From VRUE01 sp963701265 (GTDB taxonomy: Bacteria > Actinomycetota > Thermoleophilia > Solirubrobacterales > 70-9): 64,000 bases of DNA. Below the pieces are notes generated by a model that saw only the letters and a program-made list of their open reading frames with translations, was not told where the DNA came from and ran no database searches. Location: NCBI GenBank assembly GCA_963701265.1, contig OY969581.1, forward strand, positions 1,736,001 through 1,800,000, read 5' to 3'. Positions 44,757 through 52,245 of the stretch are shown one piece after another. Every line of letters starts with the position of its first letter. The first letter of the stretch is position 1. Made by a program: the position numbers and the translations under genes.

Positions 44757-45167
44757 TTAAGGGTAGTCGGCCGCGTCGGGCGCCACCGCAAGCCCCTTGG
44801 AGACGAGATCAGTGATGTCGGCGCTGACCAGGGTCCAGCCATAGCGACGCGCGGCGGCGACGTACGCAGCGTCGTAAGCGGTGAGTCCGTGCTCAGCTGC
44901 GATCTCGAGGGCGGACTCGATCAGGTCGGGGCCCACCCCGACGATGTCCTCACCGCAGCGCGTGACGAGCGTCCGCAGCAGATAACGGGCTTCCTCTTCC
45001 TCCTGCTGCTTCCTGCGGCTACCCATCACGTTCGCGACCTCATACAGCGTCAGGTCCAGCGCGGCAACCGGTTGCGAGAAGTCGAGAACGATCCTCCGCG
45101 CATCGAGATGGAAGGGATCTTCGGGATCGCGCGCCCCAACCCAGACGCTTGCATCGATCAGCAGCAC
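44757..45167 (-). CDS. vapC: VapC-like PIN-domain toxin ribonuclease
   Basis: 136 aa from GTG 45167. Seen: LLIDASVWVGARDPEDPF (first Asp), LDLTLYEVANVM (acidic Glu), GLTAYDAAYVAAARRYGWTLVSADITDLVSKG with the YDAAY and D motifs, the four-acid PIN site. It probably cleaves RNA when freed from the antitoxin. It starts 1 bp after the antitoxin stop. The frame continues upstream but that stretch duplicates the antitoxin region. Confidence 0.88.
   Translation of the reverse strand: MLLIDASVWVGARDPEDPFHLDARRIVLDFSQPVAALDLTLYEVANVMGSRRKQQEEEEARYLLRTLVTRCGEDIVGVGPDLIESALEIAAEHGLTAYDAAYVAAARRYGWTLVSADITDLVSKGLAVAPDAADYP
44760..44765 (-). promoter_or_regulatory. -10 box TACCCT, leaderless promoter of yqeY-phoH-ybeY-era
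   Basis: Ends 8 nt before ATG 44751 and overlaps the end of vapC. Confidence 0.45.
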
Positions 45168-45168
45168 G

Positions 45169-45399
45169 TCAGTGCGATTCCCGATCTTCCCTGATGAGTT
45201 TGGCCGCATCGCCACCCATGGGAGCTGTGGCAAGGTCCAGGAGGCGCTCCACCTCTTTGCGCCGACGCTCACTATCACTTTGCAGCTCGCGTTCAGCCAG
45301 CTGCTGCAGGAAGCCGCTGCGCGTCTCCTGTCGCTCGCGGGCGAGTGCATCGAGCCGCGTGAGCAGGTCGTCTGGGATCGAGATCATTACCTTCGCCAC
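45169..45399 (-). CDS. vapB: VapB-like ribbon-helix-helix antitoxin
   Basis: 76 aa from GTG 45399: the N-terminus VAKVMISIPDDLLTRLDALARERQETRSGFLQQLAERELQ is a CopG/RHH DNA-binding domain; the remaining charged tail (RKEVERLLDLATAPMGGDAAKLIREDRES) would wrap the toxin. GTG 45399 is preferred because TATACT ends 6 nt before it, giving a leaderless mRNA. Two direct repeats upstream are probable binding sites for autoregulation. Confidence 0.87.
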   Translation of the reverse strand: MAKVMISIPDDLLTRLDALARERQETRSGFLQQLAERELQSDSERRRKEVERLLDLATAPMGGDAAKLIREDRESH

Positions 45400-45405
45400 A
45401 GACTG

Positions 45406-45432
45406 AGTATATACGGTATTGCTGACGGTATT
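45406..45432 (-). promoter_or_regulatory. vapBC promoter: -10 TATACT and two direct repeats
   Basis: TATACT (45411-45406) ends 6 nt before GTG 45399. On the plus strand ACGGTATT occurs at 45413-45420 and 45425-45432, a 12-bp period, directly upstream of the -10 box. Ribbon-helix-helix antitoxins often bind such repeats. Confidence 0.6.
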
Positions 45433-45516
45433 TGGCATCGCTTGGACACCCTTCCACGGTCGAGCGTACGCGGGGGTGACGGATGTAGCGAGAGTGAGAA
45501 GTCCGACGCGCAGAAC

Positions 45517-46314
45517 TCAGCCGGCGCCGCGGATCTCGATCCGCTCGACGCCACCCAGCGGCATCTGGAGGAAACGCGTGCCCAACTCGTGGAAGGAGTC
45601 GACGTCACCGGTGCAGAGGAAGCGGTACTCGCCCTCCCCATCGGGCTCGCGGGCCAAGCCCTGGCGAACCAAGGTGCGCTGGACCGCTGCGGCCACCGCG
45701 TGGCCACCGCTGACCAGGCGCACGTCGCGGCCGAGGATGCGCTGCAGCATCGGCGCCACCAGCGGGTAGTGGGTGCAGCCGAGAATCAGGGTGTCGACCG
45801 CTGCCCGCCGCAGTGGCGCGCAGTACGCGCGGGCCATCTCGAGCACGCTCTCGTCGAAAGGCGAGCCGTCCTGGATGAACGGCGCCAGGTCCGGCGCCTC
45901 GACTTCGGTCACCTTCAGCGCCCGCCCCTGGCCTTCAAGCGCACGACGGTAAGAGCCACTGGCGACCGTGTTCGGCGTTGCCAGTACCCCGACCTGGCCG
46001 CTGTCGGTGATCGCGGCGGCAATCTCGGCCTGCGGCTCGACCACGGGCACGACCTCCACCCCGTACTCGCTTGCAACCTCTCGCGCCACGTCCTCGCCGA
46101 TCGCAGTCGCCGTGTTGCAGGCGATCACGAGGAGCTTGGCGCGGCCGCCGAGGAGCATCTCGGCGATTGAGCGGATCCGCGCGCGCAGCTCGTCGGTGTC
46201 CTTCGTCCCGTAGGGAAACCAGGCCGTGTCACCGAGGTAGACGAAGTCCTCCTCGGGCAAGGAGACAAGGCACTCGTGCAGGACGGTTAGGCCACCGACC
46301 CCCGAGTCGAACAT
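45517..46314 (-). CDS. murI: Glutamate racemase
   Basis: 265 aa. Makes D-glutamate for peptidoglycan. Seen: FDSGVGGLTVLHECLVSLPEEDFVYLGDTAWFPYGTKD at the N-terminus, KLLVIACNTATAIGEDVA (first catalytic Cys) and ALILGCTHYPLVAPML-like TLILGCTHYPLV (second catalytic Cys), with a conserved Asp in the FDSG motif. The usual protein begins two to four residues earlier (IGVFDSG); the frame stays open upstream without a good start, so 46314 may be slightly short. 45400-45516 contains no gene beyond the vapB promoter. Confidence 0.95.
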   Translation of the reverse strand: MFDSGVGGLTVLHECLVSLPEEDFVYLGDTAWFPYGTKDTDELRARIRSIAEMLLGGRAKLLVIACNTATAIGEDVAREVASEYGVEVVPVVEPQAEIAAAITDSGQVGVLATPNTVASGSYRRALEGQGRALKVTEVEAPDLAPFIQDGSPFDESVLEMARAYCAPLRRAAVDTLILGCTHYPLVAPMLQRILGRDVRLVSGGHAVAAAVQRTLVRQGLAREPDGEGEYRFLCTGDVDSFHELGTRFLQMPLGGVERIEIRGAG

Positions 46315-46372
46315 CGCGATCGGGAGCGAGGCGTTGAGTGGGCCGCCGGGTGCGGGCTGGTCCGTCAGGGCT

Positions 46373-46861
46373 CTACAGGAAGGGCTTGTAGACCATAAAG
46401 AAGATGGTCACGACGACGATTAGGCCGGCAAGCCCTCCCACCTTGCTAAGCCGTTCGCTCACCGCGTTGAACTCATCACTGAGCGTGTCGCCGGCCTTCA
46501 GGTCGCGTTCGGCCAACTCCCTCGCCTTGCGCGTCTGCGGCTTGAAGAAGGCACCCTGAAGGGCGAAGAGCGAGATGATCGCCAAGTACCCGACGCTGAG
46601 GAATGCCGCGCTGGCGTCCCAGTCGCCATCGGTCTGCAGGTATATACCCGCCACCAGCAGGACGATCATGCCGGGCGTGACCAGATAGCGATCGACCTTC
46701 TGCACGCCGGCGATGATCGCCGGCGTGGCGCGGGGGAACTGCGGCGCGACCGAGAAGAAGAACCCGTAGCCGAAGGTCGGACCGAACGCCAGCACAACCG
46801 CAAGGATGTGCAGGAAGAGCGCGATCTTGTAGCCGGGATCAATAATCGTCGCGAGCGTCAT
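46373..46861 (-). CDS. DUF2269-like integral membrane protein
   Basis: About 162 aa with four hydrophobic segments. Seen: YKIALFLHILAVVLAFGPTFGYGFFFSVAP at the N-terminus, RYLVTPGMIVLLVAGIYLQTDGDWDASAAFLSVGYLAIISLFALQGAFF and LAGLIVVVTIFFMVYKPFL at the end, the pattern of DUF2269. The conserved His in FLHILA could bind haem or a metal (inference). ATG 46861 is preferred to 46873; it lies 16 bp after the prmA stop and may be transcribed with it. Confidence 0.75.
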   Translation of the reverse strand: MTLATIIDPGYKIALFLHILAVVLAFGPTFGYGFFFSVAPQFPRATPAIIAGVQKVDRYLVTPGMIVLLVAGIYLQTDGDWDASAAFLSVGYLAIISLFALQGAFFKPQTRKARELAERDLKAGDTLSDEFNAVSERLSKVGGLAGLIVVVTIFFMVYKPFL

Positions 46862-46877
46862 CGGCGGCAACATACCG

Positions 46878-47753
46878 TCAGGCGCGGAGCAATAGGGCGG
46901 CCCAGTCGCCTTGCAAGCGGCGATCCGCCTCCTTGAGCCCGACCGGCGCAAAGGCGGCGGCGATCTCGTCCAGCTCGGTTGGGAGCAGGCCGGAGCAGAT
47001 TAGGGTCCGGAGAGTCCGGGGAGGGTCTCCCGGAGCAACAGCGGGGAGGCTCCGGGAGACCCTCCCCGGACTCTCTTCACCGCTCAGCTGCTCGGCAACG
47101 ACCCTCAGAACTGGCGCGGTCATGTTGGCGACCGTGGTCGGGGCGAGCTCGGGTAGGCCTTCGCGGAGGTTGCGGCGCTCGAGCAGCAGCGAGATGCCGT
47201 TGATCTCGGCGTTCGTTGCAGCGGCCTCGATCGAAGGCTCCTCGTGGTCGTAGCCGCTCACGGGGTCCCAGCCGAGCTTCGCGGCCGCAATGGCAAGCAC
47301 GCCGGAGCCGGTGCCGAGGTCTGTGAGCGGGCCCGTCGCCTCCCCCGCCTCAGCGAGCTCCAGCAGTAGTTCAAGGCAGAGCCGCGTCGTCGGGTGGGCG
47401 CCGGTGCCGAAGGCGCGGCCGGGGTCGACCACCAGGTCGATCGTGCCCTCGCGGGGCTCCTCCCAGGAGGGGCGCAGCCAGAGGCGCTCGCCGACCAGCA
47501 GCGGTTTGTGGAAGTCCTGCCAGCGGTCGGCCCAGTCGTCGGGGACCTCGGTCGAGATCACCTCGACCAGGCCATCTCCTGCTGCCACCTCGATTTCTCC
47601 CAACTCCGGCAGCTCGCCCTCGCCGCCGTAGATCGCGTACTCGACGTAGCCGGGCCCGGTCTCCTCCTCGACGCCGTTGGGCGCCAGCACGGTGAGCTCG
47701 GCGAGAACGATCTCGGCCTGCTCGGGTGAGCAGCGAACGGCGAGGCGGATCAA
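46878..47753 (-). CDS. prmA: Ribosomal protein L11 methyltransferase (PrmA) carrying a palindromic insertion
   Basis: 291 aa. Methylates L11. Seen: WADRWQDFHKPLLVGERLWLRPSWEEP, RAFGTGAHPTTRLCLELLLE, and SAM motif LTDLGTGSGVLAIAAAKLGWDPVSGYDHEE, EINGISLLLERRNLREGLPELAPTTVANMTAPVL. Where family members run from a helix into the LILSGLL strand, residues ~227-248 (EESPGRVSRSLPAVAPGDPP) are extra, and their DNA is a 27-bp perfect palindrome arm pair. So the element appears to have entered in frame without ending the protein. Overlaps dnaJ by 4 bp. Confidence 0.93.
   Translation of the reverse strand: MIRLAVRCSPEQAEIVLAELTVLAPNGVEEETGPGYVEYAIYGGEGELPELGEIEVAAGDGLVEVISTEVPDDWADRWQDFHKPLLVGERLWLRPSWEEPREGTIDLVVDPGRAFGTGAHPTTRLCLELLLELAEAGEATGPLTDLGTGSGVLAIAAAKLGWDPVSGYDHEEPSIEAAATNAEINGISLLLERRNLREGLPELAPTTVANMTAPVLRVVAEQLSGEESPGRVSRSLPAVAPGDPPRTLRTLICSGLLPTELDEIAAAFAPVGLKEADRRLQGDWAALLLRA
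47010..47075. repeat. Palindromic element E inside prmA
   Basis: Arms 47010-47036 and 47049-47075, 27 bp perfect, 12-nt loop AACAGCGGGGAG. Arm GAGAGTCCGGGGAGGGTCTC begins and ends like an imperfect palindrome itself, as in the intergenic copies. It is 66 bp (22 codons) and keeps the prmA frame open. Confidence 0.8.
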
Positions 47754-48421
47754 CCGAAGGCTCGGCGCATGCGGGAGATGAAGCCCTCGTCGCCGTCGTC
47801 GGAGCGCAGGTTGCGCGGCTCGAGCGACGCCTCGAGCTTTTCGGCCAGCTCGCGCTGCTCCTCGGAAAGTTCGCTGGGAACGATCACGTGGATGACGATG
47901 CGCAGGTCACCCGGGGGTCCCCCGTTGGCACCCGGCAGCCCGTGACCACGCAGGGCGAACTGCGTGCCGTGCTGGACACCCGAGGGCAGCTCGATCTCGC
48001 GCTCACCCTCGTGGCTGGGGATCTTGACGCTGGCGCCGAGCATGGCTTGTATGGCGGTGATCTCGACTGCGTGCATCAGGTCCTGACCGCGCATCGGCCC
48101 GCGGCGCACCTCGAAGCCGAAGGCGCCGCCGAAAACGGCGCCAAGCAGATCCTCGATCGAGCCAAAGCCGGCGCCGCCACCTGGTGGGAAGCCGCCCTGA
48201 CGCAAGCCCTCGGGGCCGTAGCGGTCGTAGACCTGGCGCTGCTCGGGGTCGGAGAGCACCTCGTAGGCCTCGGCCGCCGCCTTGAACTTCTCCTCCGCCT
48301 CGGGGTCGTGGGCGTTGACGTCAGGGTGCAGCTCGCGGGCCACCTTGCGGAAGGCGCGCTTCACTTCCGCGTCGGAGGCGCCGCGCTCGACACCGAGCAG
48401 CTCGTAGTAGTCGCCCGCCAT
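47750..48421 (-). CDS. dnaJ: DnaJ-type co-chaperone without zinc finger
   Basis: 223 aa. J-domain: DYYELLGVERGASDAEVKRAFRKVARELHPDVNAHDPEAEEKFKAAAEAYEVLSDPEQRQVYDRYG, with HPD. The Gly/Phe region follows (GGFPPGGGAGFGSIEDLLGAVFGGAFGFEVRRGP). The C-terminal domain has no CxxCxGxG repeats, so it resembles CbpA but is shortened to one client-binding lobe (GVQHGTQFALRGHGLPG). It lies after hrcA, the repressor of class I heat-shock genes, and overlaps prmA by 4 bp, the hrcA-dnaJ-prmA order of many bacteria. Confidence 0.92.
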   Translation of the reverse strand: MAGDYYELLGVERGASDAEVKRAFRKVARELHPDVNAHDPEAEEKFKAAAEAYEVLSDPEQRQVYDRYGPEGLRQGGFPPGGGAGFGSIEDLLGAVFGGAFGFEVRRGPMRGQDLMHAVEITAIQAMLGASVKIPSHEGEREIELPSGVQHGTQFALRGHGLPGANGGPPGDLRIVIHVIVPSELSEEQRELAEKLEASLEPRNLRSDDGDEGFISRMRRAFG

Positions 48422-48424
48422 CGA

Positions 48425-49447
48425 TTAACCGTCGTAGACCGTCTCGCAGTAGCGCGAGAGCTCGCGAGCGGCACCGCGGACCGAGGCGATCGCGGTGGCG
48501 TAGTCCATGCGCAGGGGCCCGACCACGCCAACCGCGCCGAGGTTGCGATGGGCGAGCCCGTAGTTGGCGCCGACGACGCTGACAGAGCGCAGCTCCGGCC
48601 GCGGGTTCTCCGCGCCGATCCAGAGGAAGACCGAGCGCTGGCCGAGGGCGGAACGCAGCATGCCAAGCAGCGTCGCCCGCTCCTCCAAGGCGGTCATCAG
48701 CATGTCGGCGCGGGGCAGATCGGCGGAGTGGGCTTCGGAGAGCAGGCGCGAGGCGCCCTCGGTGTAAAGGGTGTCGGCCGACTCCTCCTGCTCGAGCTCG
48801 GTGAAGGCCGCGCTGAGGGTGGCGATGAACTCGGCCTCCGCCGGCCCCAGCTCCGGATCGGCGAGGCGGCCGGTGATCATGCGCGCGCCGAGGCCCATGC
48901 CGCTGAGCTGCTCGTTGAGATAGCTCGAAGCCCACTCGACCAAGCCGGAATCGACCGGCGCCGGGAAGTCGAAGACTCGCTTGGCCACCGCGCCATTGGA
49001 GGCGATCGCCACTACCATCACCCGGGTCGGCTGCAGGCGCAGCACCTCGACCCGGTGGATCGTCGCCGCCACCGTCTCCGGCGGCGCCGTCACCAGCGCC
49101 ATCAAATCCGTCACCTGCGCCAGCGCCGCGGTCGTCTCCCGCATAGCCGCATCGATCTCCCGCCGCAGCTCCAACTCGACAGAACTCTCAGCCGGCGGCC
49201 CCCCAGTAGCCATCATCGCGTCGACGTGCCGCCGATACCCCATCTCCGTCGGCACCCGGCCGGCAGACGTATGCGGATGGGTGAGGTACCCCGCCGCCTC
49301 GAGCGCCGCCAACTCTGCCCGAACCGTCGACGGCCCCCACTCAACCTGCCGCCGCTCGGCAATCTCCTTAGAAGGCACCGGCTTCCCCGACGCCAAATAG
49401 GCATCAACCACAAGCTTCAGAATCAGCTCTTGCCGCGAAGAAAGCAC
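48425..49447 (-). CDS. hrcA: Heat-inducible transcription repressor HrcA
   Basis: 340 aa. N-terminal winged helix: SRQELILKLVVDAYLASGKPVPSKEIAERRQVEWGPSTVRAELAALEAAGYLTHPHTSAGRVPTEMGYRRHVD, the HrcA signature, then the dimerisation domain and the GAF-like C-terminus with IGAENPRPELRSVSVVGANYGLAHRNLGAVGVVGPLRMDYATAIASVRGAARELSR. It represses chaperone genes through CIRCE elements; none is visible in the 98 bp upstream, so it may not self-regulate here. GTG start with TAGACT ending 6 nt before it. Confidence 0.95.
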   Translation of the reverse strand: MLSSRQELILKLVVDAYLASGKPVPSKEIAERRQVEWGPSTVRAELAALEAAGYLTHPHTSAGRVPTEMGYRRHVDAMMATGGPPAESSVELELRREIDAAMRETTAALAQVTDLMALVTAPPETVAATIHRVEVLRLQPTRVMVVAIASNGAVAKRVFDFPAPVDSGLVEWASSYLNEQLSGMGLGARMITGRLADPELGPAEAEFIATLSAAFTELEQEESADTLYTEGASRLLSEAHSADLPRADMLMTALEERATLLGMLRSALGQRSVFLWIGAENPRPELRSVSVVGANYGLAHRNLGAVGVVGPLRMDYATAIASVRGAARELSRYCETVYDG

Positions 49448-49453
49448 GCTTGG

Positions 49454-49459
49454 AGTCTA
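49454..49459 (-). promoter_or_regulatory. -10 box TAGACT, leaderless promoter of hrcA-dnaJ-prmA
   Basis: Ends 6 nt before GTG 49447 and begins 3 bp after palindromic copy C. Confidence 0.55.
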
Positions 49460-49461
49460 TG

Positions 49462-49539
49462 AGGAGGGCCGGGTGCGCCTCCCAAAACACTCAAGCGAGG
49501 CTCCCGCCGAGCGTTTTGGGAGGCGCACCCGGCCCTCCT
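49462..49539 (-). repeat. Palindromic element, copy C (core-conserved family)
   Basis: Arms 49462-49492 and 49509-49539, 31 bp with the same single mismatch position as copies A and B. Minus-strand loop GGCGGGAGCCTCGCTT. Outer arm AGGAGGGCCGGGTGCGCCT. It fills the gap between the MaoC-type stop (49546) and the hrcA promoter. Confidence 0.9.
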
Positions 49540-49545
49540 TACCGC

Positions 49546-49938
49546 TTAAAGCTGAATTTCCGCCTCAGCATTGCGAATCGTCTGATTCTCACCCTGCGCA
49601 GCAACCGTGTCGATCACGACCGTGTCGCCGTCAGCTGACTTGACGGTGCCGCTGACCACGATCTCCGTCTCGGGAGCGCCCATCCCACGGAACTGGACCG
49701 AAAGCCTTTTCAGCGCCTTCGGATCGCCGTCGGCGACGTCCATCGCCGCCCGCGAGGTCAGGCCCATCATGTAGAGCCCGTGCAGGATCGTGTTCGGCAG
49801 GCCGACCGCCTTGGCGAACTCGGGATCGATGTGGATCGGGTTGAAGTCGCCGGAAGCGCCCGCGTAGCGGTGCGGCAGGTACTTGTCCGGTGTGACCTTC
49901 AGCTCCGCGATCGCGTCGCCTGGATTCAAGTCAGCCAT
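49546..49938 (-). CDS. MaoC-like (R)-specific enoyl hydratase / 3-hydroxyacyl dehydratase subunit
   Basis: 130 aa hotdog-fold protein. Seen: HRYAGASGDFNPIHIDPEFAKAVGLPNTILHGLYMMG, with the catalytic Asp-His pair of the hydratase-2 motif, and LSVQFRGMGAPETEIVVSGTV. This is the HadB-like half of a heterodimeric dehydratase; the partner lies directly upstream. The pair acts in fatty-acid or polyketide chain reduction; the mycobacterial HadAB complex is a known analogue, but the chain length is not predictable. Confidence 0.9.
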   Translation of the reverse strand: MADLNPGDAIAELKVTPDKYLPHRYAGASGDFNPIHIDPEFAKAVGLPNTILHGLYMMGLTSRAAMDVADGDPKALKRLSVQFRGMGAPETEIVVSGTVKSADGDTVVIDTVAAQGENQTIRNAEAEIQL

Positions 49939-49939
49939 C

Positions 49940-50380
49940 TCAGACCCCTCTCACGATCAGGGTCCAGGTCCCTCGTGCCACCTGGTCCCCGTTCTGGTTG
50001 ACCGCATTCGTCTCGAAGATGTAGAAGCCCTTGCCGTCCTTCTCGGAGATGTCCAGGCACTTGGCCGTGGTCGTGATCTCGTCCCCCGAGCAGGCCGGCT
50101 CGCCCCACTCGAACTCCTGACCGCCGTGGACCATCGCCGCGAAGTTCATCCCCACATCGGGGTCGAACATCGCCGGTCCGACAGCGGGTGAGCTGTAGAC
50201 GACGGCGAACATCGGCGGCGCAACGACGTCGCGGTAGCCGGCAGCCTTGGCCGCCTCGCGGTCGAAGTAGACCGGGTTGTCGAGCCCGACCACAGTCGCG
50301 TACTCCCCAATCTTCTCCTTACCCACCTCATAAGTCGTAGCGGGCCATTCCTTGCCTATTGCCTCAGTCTTGATAGCCAT
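49940..50380 (-). CDS. MaoC-like dehydratase N-terminal-half subunit (HadA-like)
   Basis: 146 aa FAS1-type hotdog domain: KEWPATTYEVGKEKIGEYATVVGLDNPVYFDREAAKAAGYRDVVAPPMFAVVYS, FAAMVHGGQEFEWGEPACSGDEITTTAKCLDISEKDGKGFYIFETNAVNQNGDQVARGTWTLIV. It lacks the D-H catalytic pair, as expected of the substrate-binding partner of the following subunit. One bp separates the two genes. TAGGGT ends 8 nt before the ATG. Confidence 0.88.
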   Translation of the reverse strand: MAIKTEAIGKEWPATTYEVGKEKIGEYATVVGLDNPVYFDREAAKAAGYRDVVAPPMFAVVYSSPAVGPAMFDPDVGMNFAAMVHGGQEFEWGEPACSGDEITTTAKCLDISEKDGKGFYIFETNAVNQNGDQVARGTWTLIVRGV

Positions 50381-50388
50381 GGCGCGGC

Positions 50389-50394
50389 ACCCTA
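50389..50394 (-). promoter_or_regulatory. -10 box TAGGGT of the dehydratase pair
   Basis: Fits TANNNT and ends 8 nt before ATG 50380; no ribosome site. Confidence 0.4.
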
Positions 50395-50418
50395 TCTGCT
50401 CAGCCAGCCAGGAGGTCC

Positions 50419-52212
<1,794 letters not shown>

Positions 52213-52245
52213 GGGCGGGTCGCCAGTATGGCGATTGGCTGGCGG

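Noticed and set aside
49448..49545. CIRCE operator before hrcA
   Set aside because: No TTAGCACTC-N9-GAGTGCTAA-like dyad occurs; the spacer holds only palindromic copy C and the -10 box.
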